This document shows positions 35,796-44,384 of a stretch of DNA of 64,000 nucleotides, piece by piece. Origin of the DNA: Altererythrobacter sp. (GTDB lineage Bacteria > Pseudomonadota > Alphaproteobacteria > Sphingomonadales > Sphingomonadaceae); the NCBI GenBank assembly GCA_017308255.1, contig JAFKFN010000014.1, positions 1-64,000 on the forward strand, given 5' to 3'. The first letter of the stretch is position 1, and each line of letters starts with the position of its first letter. Made by a program: the position numbers and the translations under genes. The notes under the pieces are model-generated. The model worked only from the letters and a program-made list of their open reading frames with translations, searched no databases and was not told the origin of the DNA.

Positions 35796-36602
35796 TTAGC
35801 CACCATTCTTGTCGGCCCGGGGGTGGAGGTCATCGTATTCACCGCTGATCAGCTTGTGCAGCTTTTCGGGATCGAGAAGCGCATCGAACCTGAACCATCG
35901 CGGGCACTCCGGCCCACCTAACCAAGCGGAGTTTCCTGCCTGCCTGATCGCGGTTCGCAGACCTTGAAGGCCCACTTCGTCGAACCGCTGACGTAGTTTC
36001 TGCTGACGACGGGGGGAGAGCGAGCAAACTTTTGGCCAGGGGCAGTGCTCAGCGTTCGCGTTCCAAGCGGCGACGATCTCGGCCTCCTCCTCGTTCCAGC
36101 GCGCCGCCGCGTCGTGTGCTTCATTCTTCTCTTTCATCTCCCCATTCTTTTTCCCTTTCTTTGATTCTCCGCCCTCGCTGTGCCGCCTCTTCGTCCCTCC
36201 ATTGCCCCCTCCTACGCCCCCCGCTTCGCCCTCAACTCGCCGAGTAAACTGGATTTCGTTGTAATTACAGATTGATATGACGGTGGGAGACTTTGCCCCT
36301 GCGTCAGCCCTCAGTGCTATCCAGAAACCAGCCTCGATCATGCGCTTGAGGAAAAGACGGACGCGCTTTTCCTTCCAACCGAAGAACTCCGCCAGCTCGC
36401 TATAGGAGGTGATGAACTCCCCACGCTGGACGCGATACCTGCGCGTCTTGAACCACCAAAATTGGGGTTCGTATGCTGCTCGCTCCAGCGACCAGATGTA
36501 GGCCTGCCACTCGGTGAACGGCTCTGGCCGAAACGCGGGGTTGTTCATCAGTCCGCGCGGAACGCGAAACCAACCGCGATTCGACATCGCAGGCCCGGTC
36601 AT
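35796..36602 (-). CDS. Phage-type winged-helix replication protein
   Basis: Protein of 268 residues. The N-terminal winged-helix reads WFRVPRGLMNNPAF, then QRGEFITSYSELAEFFGWKE and KRVRLFLKRMIEAGFWIALR, a pattern of replisome organiser or initiator proteins in phages and integrative elements. A charged linker (about 125-165) is followed by a C-terminal domain (CSLSPRRQQKLRQRFDEVGL ... WLGGPECPRWFRFDALLDPE) resembling helicase-loader C-termini. The ATG overlaps the upstream AlpA-like stop (ATGA). It likely supports replication of the excised element. Confidence 0.72.
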   Translation of the reverse strand: MTGPAMSNRGWFRVPRGLMNNPAFRPEPFTEWQAYIWSLERAAYEPQFWWFKTRRYRVQRGEFITSYSELAEFFGWKEKRVRLFLKRMIEAGFWIALRADAGAKSPTVISICNYNEIQFTRRVEGEAGGVGGGNGGTKRRHSEGGESKKGKKNGEMKEKNEAHDAAARWNEEEAEIVAAWNANAEHCPWPKVCSLSPRRQQKLRQRFDEVGLQGLRTAIRQAGNSAWLGGPECPRWFRFDALLDPEKLHKLISGEYDDLHPRADKNGG

Positions 36603-36760
36603 TCGCCGACTACACGATTGATGGACTCTACCTTCACCAGGCGGCGGCGGTTCAGCTTCACAGAGTCCAACCGCTGGTCGTCCAGCATGAGATAAAGCGT
36701 CGAGCGCGACACTCCGAGCAGCTTCGCTGCCTCACGAATCGAAACCAGCTTGGGTTCCAC
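36599..36760 (-). CDS. AlpA/excisionase-type HTH protein
   Basis: Protein of 53 residues starting with GTG behind a strong GAGGAGG. The sequence begins VEPKLVSIREAAKLLGVSRS and continues TLYLMLDDQRLDSVKLNRRR, the MerR-like HTH_17 fold of AlpA regulators and excisionases. In P4-like and PICI elements such proteins activate integrase or excision functions. It is coupled by ATGA to the replication-like gene. Confidence 0.8.
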   Translation of the reverse strand: MEPKLVSIREAAKLLGVSRSTLYLMLDDQRLDSVKLNRRRLVKVESINRVVGE

Positions 36761-36862
36761 GGTAGTCCTCCTCGCAAACGTCCCCTCGGAATTGAGCGGG
36801 TGCGAGGAAGTGTGATGACGACGACCGAGGCCGGTCAGCCGACAAGGCCGATAAATTGGCGG

Positions 36863-37495
36863 CTATTTTCCGGCCTTCTGGTATTTCGCCCAAACGGTGG
36901 CCGCGTGCTCGCGGATCGTGCTTTCGGCAGGAGGCTTGTCGAGGCCACCAAATGCCTCAGCAAAAGCCCTCTCAACATCGGCAAGGATTTCGGGCTTGGA
37001 AGTGCCTGTTCCAATCTGCTCAAGAACCGCCGCTTCAATCGCGGGCCAGTCATATTTGGGCGGGCGCCCACGCTTCGATTGTTTGGGCTTCAGGTGCGGC
37101 GGCAGCAATGCCACGAGGTCGCTACACTCGAACTCAACGCCGAACGCCTGATAGAGGACTTCACGATAGGCTCGGCCACCGTTCGACACGTAATGCTCGT
37201 GGACCCACGATTCGAAATTGCCCAGGGTCCAGTCTTCTTCGATCCGCTTCACACCGGACTCCAATTGCCTTGTTGGCGTCCGAGAGTTCCAGAAATACTC
37301 CGGCAGCGGCGCGTCCGTGGACACATCGGGTTCGCGCCACTGCTGCTTCTTCCAGATAAGCTTGGCTCGCGCAGGCACGAGGCCCTTGCTGGCCCAAGTC
37401 TTGATCATCTTTGCAGCCTCGGAACGCTCAATACCGCTGGCGAGCACCGCCAACGTATCATGCGCGCTCATCCACTGATCCGCGTCCTCGGCCAT
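36863..37495 (-). CDS. Hypothetical island protein, DNA-binding-like
   Basis: Protein of 210 residues without a recognised domain. A central basic patch (PKQSKRGRPPKYDWPAIEAA, an AT-hook-like GRPPKY) is followed by a helical C-terminus (SKPEILADVERAFAEAFGGL, ESTIREHAATVWAKYQKAGK) that resembles small HTH-like regions of island regulators. The start at 37495 is preferred over a TTG two codons earlier. It is divergent from the ISP restriction gene, with 128 bp between. Possible regulator; not proven. Confidence 0.6.
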   Translation of the reverse strand: MAEDADQWMSAHDTLAVLASGIERSEAAKMIKTWASKGLVPARAKLIWKKQQWREPDVSTDAPLPEYFWNSRTPTRQLESGVKRIEEDWTLGNFESWVHEHYVSNGGRAYREVLYQAFGVEFECSDLVALLPPHLKPKQSKRGRPPKYDWPAIEAAVLEQIGTGTSKPEILADVERAFAEAFGGLDKPPAESTIREHAATVWAKYQKAGK

Positions 37496-37533
37496 GCCCA
37501 AAGGCTAATTCCTGTATCCCAGCGAACGCAAGC

Positions 37534-37551
37534 AAACGTGTGTGATCGTTT
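37534..37551. promoter_or_regulatory. Inverted repeat in the divergent control region upstream of the ISP gene
   Basis: AAACGTGTGTGATCGTTT has 5-bp arms (AAACG/CGTTT). It lies between the start codons of the hypothetical island protein (37495) and the restriction enzyme (37624). It is a candidate operator only. Confidence 0.3.
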
Positions 37552-37623
37552 CGTATATCACCGCCACGTCTTGGCGCGGCTTGCGACCGGCTCTAGCGTG
37601 CCGCCAACGACGAAGGGGGACCG

Positions 37624-40600
37624 ATGCCATCACCGCTGCGCCAGCTGCTCGCCGAGTTTCGCGACGCCTCGCGCACCGAGCGCGAGAAGGGCACCTATTT
37701 CGAGCGGCTGGCGGTCGCCTTCCTCAAGCACGATCCCGGCATGGCGCAGGAATACGAGGATGCCTGGCTGTTCTCCGATTGGGCCAAGGCCAATCACCTG
37801 CCCGCCACCGACATCGGCATCGATGCGGTGGCGAAAATCCGGGGCGAGGACGGCTATTGCGCCGTACAGTGCAAGTTCTTCGCTGAGGGCTATCGCATCC
37901 AGAAGGGCGACCTCGACAGCTTCCTCTCGGCTTCGCAGCAGCGCCATTTCTCGCGCGGGCTGATAATCGAGACCACCGGCGCACCGTGGAGCGGCAACGC
38001 CACCGCTCTGCTCGACGATCTCAACGTCACCACCATCGGCCTCGATCGGCTGGAGGACAGTCCGCTCGATTGGGCCGCATGGTTCGCGCGCGAGGAAATC
38101 CGCGTTGCCGCGCCCAAGGAACTGCGCCCGCATCAGAAGGACGCGCTGGCGGCGGTGCGCGCGGGCCTCGCCGACGCTGATCGCGGCAAGCTGATTATGG
38201 CCTGCGGTACCGGAAAGACATTCACCGGTCTGAAGATTGCCGAGGAGCTGGTCGGCGAAGGCGGTAACGTACTGGTCCTCGTTCCGTCGCTTGCGCTGAT
38301 GAGCCAGACTATCCGCGAGTGGACCATCGATAGCAACACGCCGCTGCGATCCTATGCCGTCTGCTCCGACGCTCAGGTCGGCAAGCGGCGCCGCGACGCC
38401 GACGACGTGGCCGAGATCGAACTCCACGATCTCGACTACCCGGCGACGACCAAGGCTGTGAAACTGGCCAGCCGCTCCGCGCATCCCGCGCACGATCGCA
38501 TGACTGTGGTGTTCTCCACCTACCAATCGATTCAGGTGCTGTCCGACGCGCAGAAGCTGCACGGCTTCCCCGCGTTCGATCTCGTCATCTGCGACGAGGC
38601 ACACCGCACAACTGGGGCGACGCTCGCGGGTGAGGACGAGAGCAACTTCGTCAAGGTCCACAACGACGAGTTCCTTGCCGCTAGGAGGCGCATCTACATG
38701 ACCGCCACCCCGCGCGTGTTCGGCGACGCGGTGAAGGCCAAGGCCAGCGAGGCATCCGCCGAACTCGCCTCGATGGACAACGAGGCGCTCTACGGCAAAA
38801 CGCTGTTCACGCGCGGCTTCGGATGGGCGGTCGAGAACGGGCTGCTGACAGATTACAAGGTGCTGGTGCTGGCGGTGGACGAAGCGATGGTCAGCGGCGG
38901 CGTCCAGAACCGCCTCGCCGACGGCGGCAGCGAATTGAAGCTGGACGACGCCACCAAGATCGTCGGGTGCTACAAGGCGCTCATCAAGTCCGGCCTCAAG
39001 GAGGAACTGGCGGGCGACGGCCAGCCGATGCGTCGCGCGCTCGCCTTCGCCAAGGACATCGCCGCCTCCAAACTCATCCGCACCGAGTTTCAGGCCGTGG
39101 TCAGCGAATACCTCGCGTCCGACGAGGGACAGGACGCGCTCGGCGACGCCGACGTGCTGCTGTGTGATCTCCATCACGTTGACGGCACTATGGGTGCCAA
39201 GGAGCGTAATTCGCACCTGGACTGGCTGAAGGAAGAGCATGGCGATCCGGCCTGCCGTATCCTCACCAACGCCCGCTGCCTGTCCGAAGGCGTGGACGTG
39301 CCCGCGCTCGACGCGATCCTGTTCATGCACCCGCGTAAGAGCCAGATCGACGTGGTGCAATCGGTCGGACGCGTCATGCGCCGCGCGCCGGGCAAGCGCA
39401 TGGGCTACGTCATCCTGCCCATCGGCGTCCCGGTGGGCCTGACGCCCGAGGAAGCACTGAACGACAACGAGCGCTATCGCGTCGTCTGGCAAATCCTCAA
39501 TGCGCTCCGCTCCCACGACGAGCGGTTCGACGCGATGATCAACAAGGCCGATCTCGGCATCGACGTGAGCGACCACATCGAGGTCATCGCCGTCAGCAAC
39601 AAACTGCCGACGCGCAAGGCTGCGGCGAAGCTGCGTGTTGGCATCGGCGAAGGCAGCAGCGTGCGCGAAGAGCAGGAGCCTTACGACGCGGGCGACAGTA
39701 TTCCCAAGGAACAGCCGTTCCAAACTGCCTTTGCCTTCGACGAGTTCTCCAAGGCGATCATGGCCAGGATCGTCAAGAAGTGTGGGCGGCGCGACTATTG
39801 GGAAGATTGGGCGACCGACATCGCCCGTATCGCCCAAACCCACATCACCCGCATCACCGGGCTGGTCGAGAGGCCCGGCACACCCGAGCGCGCAGCGTTC
39901 GAGGCGTTCCTCGCCGAAATCCGCGACGACCTCAACGACAGTATTTCCGAGGGCGAAGCCATCGAGATGCTCGCGCAACATCTCATCACCCGCCCGGTGT
40001 TCGACGCGCTGTTCGAGGGCTACAGCTTCGCCAGCCGCAATCCCGTCTCGCGGGCCATGGAGGGTGTTCTCGAAGCGCTCCACGAACACAACATCGAGAA
40101 GGAGGCCGAAAGCCTCCAGCGCTTCTACGACAGCGTGAAGCGCCGCGCGGCGGGTATCGACAAGGCCGACGCCAAGCAGAAGATCATCGTTGAACTCTAC
40201 GACAAGTTCTTCCGCAACGCCTTTCCCAAGATGACCGAGCGGCTGGGCATCGTTTACACCCCTGTCGAGATTGTCGATTTCATCATCCGCTCGGTCAATG
40301 AAGTGCTGCGCAGCGAGTTCGGTCAGACGCTCGGCAGTCGGGGCGTCCATATACTCGATCCCTTTACCGGGACGGGAACTTTTATTACCCGGCTGCTGCA
40401 ATCGGGCCTGATCGCGCCCGACGAACTGGCGCACAAATACGCCCACGAAATCCATGCCAACGAGATCGTGCTGCTCGCCTACTACATCGCCGCGATAAAC
40501 ATCGAGGCGGCCTATCACGGCGTCGCGGTCGGTGACTATGTGCCGTTCGATGGCATCTGCCTCACCGACACCTTCCAGCTGTATGAGCAGGACCGTGATC

Positions 40601-41961
40601 TCATCAGCGACCTGATGGAGGAAAACAGCAACCGCCGAACGCGGCAGAAGGAACTCGATATTCGAGTTATCGTCGGCAACCCGCCCTATTCCGTCGGGCA
40701 GGGCAGCGCCAACGATAACGCGGCGAACCTCGCCTATCCCACACTGGATGGCCGCATCCGCCAGACCTACGCGGCACGGTCGGATGCGACGAACAAGAAC
40801 GCGCTTTACGACAGCTACATCCGCGCGATCCGTTGGGCGAGCGACCGCATCGGCGATGCCGGTGTGATCGCCTATGTCAGCAACGCGGGGTGGCTCGATG
40901 CGAACACGGCGGACGGCTTGCGGAAGTGCCTCGCCGACGAGTTCGCCAGCATTCACGTGTTCCATCTGCGGGGGAACCAGCGAACCTCAGGTGAACGGTC
41001 GAAGCGCGAGGGTGGCAAGATTTTCGGCAGTGGGAGCCGCACACCTGTTGCCATCGCACTATTGGTCAAGAATCCCGCCGCCGCCGAGCAGGGGCGTATC
41101 CGCTTCCACGACATCGGCGACTACCTGACCCGTGAAGAGAAGCTGGCTATCGTCGCCCGTTTCGGCAGCATTGGCGGCATCGCGTTGGCGAACGAATGGC
41201 AAACTATCGCACCCGACGAGCATGGCGATTGGCTCGGACAGCGAGATAAGAGTTTCGATGGCTTCATTGCCATTGGTGATAAGGGGGCCGAAGACGGGGC
41301 AGCGCTGTTTGCGAACTATTCAAGCGGCCTGAAAAGCCAGCGGGACGTTTGGTGCTTCAATGCCAGCCGCGAGGCCGTGGCATCGAACATGCGGGCCATG
41401 ATCGGCGTCTATAGTGCCGAACTAGCTCGCTTTAATGCCACGCATCCCCATGCCGACCGCAAGGTGCGGGACGCTGCTGTGGATGGGTTCATCGACACCG
41501 ACCCTAGCAAGATTAGCTGGACACGGGCGCTGAAGGGCGACTTTGCCAAAGGCAAGTCATTCACCTTTAATGAGGGTTGTCTGACGCCAAGCCTCTATCG
41601 CCCCTTCACCCGGCAATGGCTCTATTACAGCCGGACCTTCAACGAGATGGTCTATCAGATGCCGCGCATCTTCCCGATGGGCGATTCAGAAGCCGAGAAT
41701 CGCGTCATCATGGTCAAGCAGCGGCAGCATGAAGGCAGTCAGTTTGCGCTGATGACGAAGTCCATCCCCGAACTGCAAACAGATGGCGGAACTCAGTGCT
41801 TCCCTGAATATCTCTACGAGACTGGCACAGGTGTAGCCAGAACAGAACAGAACAGAACAGAACAGAACAGAACAGAACAGAACAGAACAGAACAGAACAG
41901 AACAGAACAGAACAGAACAGAACAGAACAGAACAGAACAGAACAGAACTACCATCAATTAA
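37624..41961 (+). CDS. Type ISP-like restriction-translocase-methyltransferase, frame-shifted at a repeat
   Basis: Single-chain enzyme of 1445 residues with LlaGI/LlaBIII-like layout. An Mrr-like nuclease is first (E21, D67, Q82-C-K84 in VQCKFF). An SF2 translocase follows (Walker A ACGTGKT 193-199, DEAH 324-327, TATPR 360-364, motif VI QSVGRVMRR near 579). Next is a gamma N6-adenine methyltransferase (DPFTGTGTF near 912, NPPY near 1019) and the beginning of the target-recognition region (GGTQCFPEYLYE near 1395). From residue 1406 the protein is RTEQN repeats encoded by 22 AGAAC units, then stops after TTIN. The rest of the normal specificity region is in the next gene. All visible catalytic motifs are intact. 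The enzyme should cut and methylate foreign DNA, with output set by repeat number (inference). Confidence 0.9.
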   Translation: MPSPLRQLLAEFRDASRTEREKGTYFERLAVAFLKHDPGMAQEYEDAWLFSDWAKANHLPATDIGIDAVAKIRGEDGYCAVQCKFFAEGYRIQKGDLDSFLSASQQRHFSRGLIIETTGAPWSGNATALLDDLNVTTIGLDRLEDSPLDWAAWFAREEIRVAAPKELRPHQKDALAAVRAGLADADRGKLIMACGTGKTFTGLKIAEELVGEGGNVLVLVPSLALMSQTIREWTIDSNTPLRSYAVCSDAQVGKRRRDADDVAEIELHDLDYPATTKAVKLASRSAHPAHDRMTVVFSTYQSIQVLSDAQKLHGFPAFDLVICDEAHRTTGATLAGEDESNFVKVHNDEFLAARRRIYMTATPRVFGDAVKAKASEASAELASMDNEALYGKTLFTRGFGWAVENGLLTDYKVLVLAVDEAMVSGGVQNRLADGGSELKLDDATKIVGCYKALIKSGLKEELAGDGQPMRRALAFAKDIAASKLIRTEFQAVVSEYLASDEGQDALGDADVLLCDLHHVDGTMGAKERNSHLDWLKEEHGDPACRILTNARCLSEGVDVPALDAILFMHPRKSQIDVVQSVGRVMRRAPGKRMGYVILPIGVPVGLTPEEALNDNERYRVVWQILNALRSHDERFDAMINKADLGIDVSDHIEVIAVSNKLPTRKAAAKLRVGIGEGSSVREEQEPYDAGDSIPKEQPFQTAFAFDEFSKAIMARIVKKCGRRDYWEDWATDIARIAQTHITRITGLVERPGTPERAAFEAFLAEIRDDLNDSISEGEAIEMLAQHLITRPVFDALFEGYSFASRNPVSRAMEGVLEALHEHNIEKEAESLQRFYDSVKRRAAGIDKADAKQKIIVELYDKFFRNAFPKMTERLGIVYTPVEIVDFIIRSVNEVLRSEFGQTLGSRGVHILDPFTGTGTFITRLLQSGLIAPDELAHKYAHEIHANEIVLLAYYIAAINIEAAYHGVAVGDYVPFDGICLTDTFQLYEQDRDLISDLMEENSNRRTRQKELDIRVIVGNPPYSVGQGSANDNAANLAYPTLDGRIRQTYAARSDATNKNALYDSYIRAIRWASDRIGDAGVIAYVSNAGWLDANTADGLRKCLADEFASIHVFHLRGNQRTSGERSKREGGKIFGSGSRTPVAIALLVKNPAAAEQGRIRFHDIGDYLTREEKLAIVARFGSIGGIALANEWQTIAPDEHGDWLGQRDKSFDGFIAIGDKGAEDGAALFANYSSGLKSQRDVWCFNASREAVASNMRAMIGVYSAELARFNATHPHADRKVRDAAVDGFIDTDPSKISWTRALKGDFAKGKSFTFNEGCLTPSLYRPFTRQWLYYSRTFNEMVYQMPRIFPMGDSEAENRVIMVKQRQHEGSQFALMTKSIPELQTDGGTQCFPEYLYETGTGVARTEQNRTEQNRTEQNRTEQNRTEQNRTEQNRTEQNRTTIN
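41839..41948 (+). repeat. Pentanucleotide simple sequence repeat (AGAAC)22 in coding sequence
   Basis: 110 bp made of exactly 22 uninterrupted AGAAC units, starting on a codon boundary of the ISP gene. Gain or loss of a unit by slipped-strand mispairing shifts the frame. n=22 (present) stops at 41959-41961. n=21 or 24 opens 58 codons that end TGA at 42123-42125. n=20 or 23 reads without a stop into the next gene in its own frame. Confidence 0.97.
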
Positions 41962-42121
41962 CGGAAGAGCAAGAGAAAAATCTGGTTATTTGCACTTCGG
42001 GCGGGGGACAGAAGGTTCCCTTCAGCGTGCTGATGACCAATGTTCTTCCGAGCCTCCACATGGTGGACATCGACGGCAGCCAGTGCTTCCCGATGTTTCT
42101 CTACGAGACGGAGGTCGGGCA

Positions 42122-42826
42122 ATGAGCGATAAGCAGCCCAGCCTCTTCGAGCAGGCGCCTTCGGAAACTCGCATAGTTCGCCGCGACGGCATCACCGACA
42201 AAGGGCTGGCCCATTTCCAAGCCGCCTATCCCGACGAGACGATCAGCAAGAAAGACCTGTTCTACTACGTTTATGGTCTGCTCCATTCCGAGGACTATCG
42301 GGAGCGCTTCGCCGACAACCTCTCGAAGCAATTGCCGCGCATCCCCCGTGTGAAAACCGCTATTGATTTCCGGGCGTTCTCGGAAGCAGGGCGCGCGTTG
42401 GCGGGATTGCATGTGAATTACGGGCAGGTGGAACTTTACCCCGTCACCATCGCCCAGGGCGATTTGCGGCTGGCCCACATCCCCGATCCCGAACGATTCT
42501 ACCGCGTCGAGAAGATGCGCTTCGGCGGCACCCGCCCCAACCTCGACAAGACCACGGTGATCTACAACGCCAACGTCACCATGACCGGCATCCCGCTCGC
42601 GGCCTACGATTACGTCGTCAACGGCAAGCCCGCGCTCGAATGGGTCATGGAACGCCAGTGCGTGAAGACCGACAAGACCAGCGGCATCGTCAACGACGCC
42701 AACCGCTACGCCATCGAAACCGTCGGCGATCCCGCATACCCGCTCCTGCTGTTCCAGCGCGTTATCACGGTCAGCCTTGAAACAATGAAGATCGTGCGCG
42801 GCCTGCCGAAGCTGGATATCGACTGA
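42122..42826 (+). CDS. Type ISP specificity (target-recognition) C-terminal subunit
   Basis: Protein of 234 residues. It corresponds to the C-terminal part of single-chain ISP enzymes: RRDGITDKGLAHFQAAYPDE, DLFYYVYGLLHSEDYRERFA, ELPRIPR-like QLPRIPRVKTAIDF, YRVEKMRFGG, VYN-type VIYNANVTMTGIPLAAYDYV, ALEWVMERQCVKTDKTSGIV and VITVSLETMKIVRGLP. GGAGG lies 7 nt before its own ATG, so it can be made independently. Its ATG overlaps (ATGA) the stop used when the upstream repeat is in the n-divisible-by-three phase. It probably completes DNA recognition in trans or, in one repeat phase, as a fusion. Confidence 0.85.
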   Translation: MSDKQPSLFEQAPSETRIVRRDGITDKGLAHFQAAYPDETISKKDLFYYVYGLLHSEDYRERFADNLSKQLPRIPRVKTAIDFRAFSEAGRALAGLHVNYGQVELYPVTIAQGDLRLAHIPDPERFYRVEKMRFGGTRPNLDKTTVIYNANVTMTGIPLAAYDYVVNGKPALEWVMERQCVKTDKTSGIVNDANRYAIETVGDPAYPLLLFQRVITVSLETMKIVRGLPKLDID

Positions 42827-42879
42827 TCGCCCAGCCGCCCGCATGGATCGAGCAGACGTTCACATTGCTGGAAGCTGCT

Positions 42880-44163
42880 CTACCGGACGATGGGATCGAG
42901 GACAGAGCCCGTGACGGCACCGCATAGCCTGGCGTGCAATCTAACTGCCTCAGACTCTGAAAGGCTGGAGATGCAGTCGGCCACAAGCCGAGGCCGACTC
43001 GTGCCCTTGACTTCTGCTAGGTAGCGCAGGCGGATAGGAAGGAACGGAGGGTAGCCAAGCTCTCGATCATATCCCTTCCAGAGTGCTTCGAACAGGTCCG
43101 TGATGATGCGCTTCTGACCATGCTGCTGCGCGGCGAGCGTGGGGCTACCAATAATGTAATCCCTGGTGATCTGCTTCAGAATGAGAATCTCGTGCAGAGA
43201 GTTCTCATCAAAGACTACTGCCTTGTTGGCCGACCGATCCGGGTTGATCGCGATTCCACCGATGTATTTACCGATCAGCTGCGAGGTCATTCTGCGAAGC
43301 TGTTCGCGCTGTAGCCGTGTGCCCTCGTATGGGTCACTTAGGAGAGCGCTATAGGTGCCTTCAAGAAAGCTCCGCAATCGCTCATAGGCGGCCTTGAGCT
43401 TTGGCTTCTCGCCCCCGTTTGATCCGGCAGCGTGCTCGATGATGCGCTCCCTTTCCCCAAAGACGCGAGCCCAGGGGAGCGCATTACATCGATGAAAATC
43501 CTCCAAGTCGTGGACCGAATAGGCCACGTCGTCAGCCCAGTCCATGAGTTCCGCTTCGAGAGTTTTCTCATCGTGATCATGGAACTCGCGGGCGAATTCG
43601 AAGTCGTCTCTCTCAGAGGAATACGCCGACCACTTCCTCGACTTCTTGCCCCGTTTTGCTCGGAACCACGGATATTTGAGGCAAGCTGCGAGCGTCGCCC
43701 GAGTAAGGTCTATGCCAGGTGAATCTGGAAATCGCACAGCGAGCTTCGTGATGATTCGGAAAGACTGGGCGTTGCCTTCGAAGCCTTCGTCGTCATGCTC
43801 GCGTACTAGCTCATCGAGCGTGTGTTCCCCGATGTGGCCGAAAGGAGGATGGCCCAGATCATGCGCGAGGCAGGCGGCCTCGACGACCTCCGGATCGAGG
43901 CCTCGATAAGAAGCCTCTTTGGGATGTTCAGCCAGCAGTTTCTGCGCCAGCCGTCTTCCGACTTGAGCAACCTTGATCGTGTGCTGTTGTCGCGTGTGGA
44001 ATACGTCGGCCTCGCCCGCCCGAACGATCTGGGTAATACCAGCGAGCCGATGGAACGCCGACGAGTAGAGAAGGCGATCCCGGTCGCGCTCGAACTCCGA
44101 GCGCTGATCTCGTCCTGTTCTCTTGTGTCGCCGCGTCTCGCGGTCAGCCTCCCCCCAAGCCAA
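42880..44163 (-). CDS. dGTPase-family deoxynucleotide triphosphohydrolase
   Basis: HD-domain enzyme of 427 residues that hydrolyses dNTPs to nucleoside and triphosphate. Motifs are the opening RDRDRLLYSSAFHRLAGITQ, the metal ligands H61 (QQHTIKVAQVGRR), H101-D102 (CLAHDLGHPPFGHIGEH) and D in MDWADDVAYSVHD. Relatives of SAMHD1/Dgt act against phages by depleting dNTPs, and location on a defence-bearing island supports that role, though a housekeeping function is not excluded. The TTG start at 44163 aligns with the family N-terminus and lies 5 nt after the stop of the small gene at 44169. Confidence 0.9.
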   Translation of the reverse strand: MAWGEADRETRRHKRTGRDQRSEFERDRDRLLYSSAFHRLAGITQIVRAGEADVFHTRQQHTIKVAQVGRRLAQKLLAEHPKEASYRGLDPEVVEAACLAHDLGHPPFGHIGEHTLDELVREHDDEGFEGNAQSFRIITKLAVRFPDSPGIDLTRATLAACLKYPWFRAKRGKKSRKWSAYSSERDDFEFAREFHDHDEKTLEAELMDWADDVAYSVHDLEDFHRCNALPWARVFGERERIIEHAAGSNGGEKPKLKAAYERLRSFLEGTYSALLSDPYEGTRLQREQLRRMTSQLIGKYIGGIAINPDRSANKAVVFDENSLHEILILKQITRDYIIGSPTLAAQQHGQKRIITDLFEALWKGYDRELGYPPFLPIRLRYLAEVKGTSRPRLVADCISSLSESEAVRLHARLCGAVTGSVLDPIVR

Positions 44164-44168
44164 TGCGC

Positions 44169-44384
44169 TTACGCTGCGAGCGCCTCATTTACCGCGCTGA
44201 GGGTCCAATCGCTATGCACCTCAATTCGCCCACGTTCGGCTGCGCGTTGAATGGCGAGCTGGCTCTGCTGCACCGGATGGCCATCGTTGATCAGAGCGAT
44301 GCAAAGGTCGCGCGCCGTCACGTGATCGCCAAGGCGGCGGAGTACCGCAACAACTTCGTCGTCAGAGGGAATCTCTATGGCCAT
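44169..44384 (-). CDS. Small hypothetical protein upstream of the dGTPase
   Basis: Protein of 71 residues behind a strong GGAGG (7 nt before ATG). It looks like a small winged-helix (DDEVVAVLRRLGDHVTARDL, then NDGHPVQQSQLAIQRAAERG and RIEVHSDWTLSAVNEAL). It ends 5 nt before the dGTPase start, so the two form an operon and it may regulate or modulate that enzyme. No named family. Confidence 0.7.
   Translation of the reverse strand: MAIEIPSDDEVVAVLRRLGDHVTARDLCIALINDGHPVQQSQLAIQRAAERGRIEVHSDWTLSAVNEALAA

Noticed and set aside
37630-40965. Open frame of over 1,100 codons on the minus strand opposite the ISP enzyme
   Set aside because: Its sequence is low in protein-like motifs, it lies wholly antisense to a gene with all family motifs, and high-GC codon structure commonly opens the complementary frame.
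41839-41948. Pentanucleotide tract as an assembly or sequencing artefact
   Set aside because: Exact unit structure, in-frame start and meaningful alternative frames downstream argue for a real repeat, although the exact count of 22 should be treated as one sampled state.
41990-42121. Upstream extension of the specificity gene to an ATG at 41990
   Set aside because: The extension translates the alternative frame of the QCFP module and lacks a ribosome-binding site; the ATG at 42122 has GGAGG at ideal spacing. The frame is only meaningful as a fusion when the repeat count is 20 or 23.
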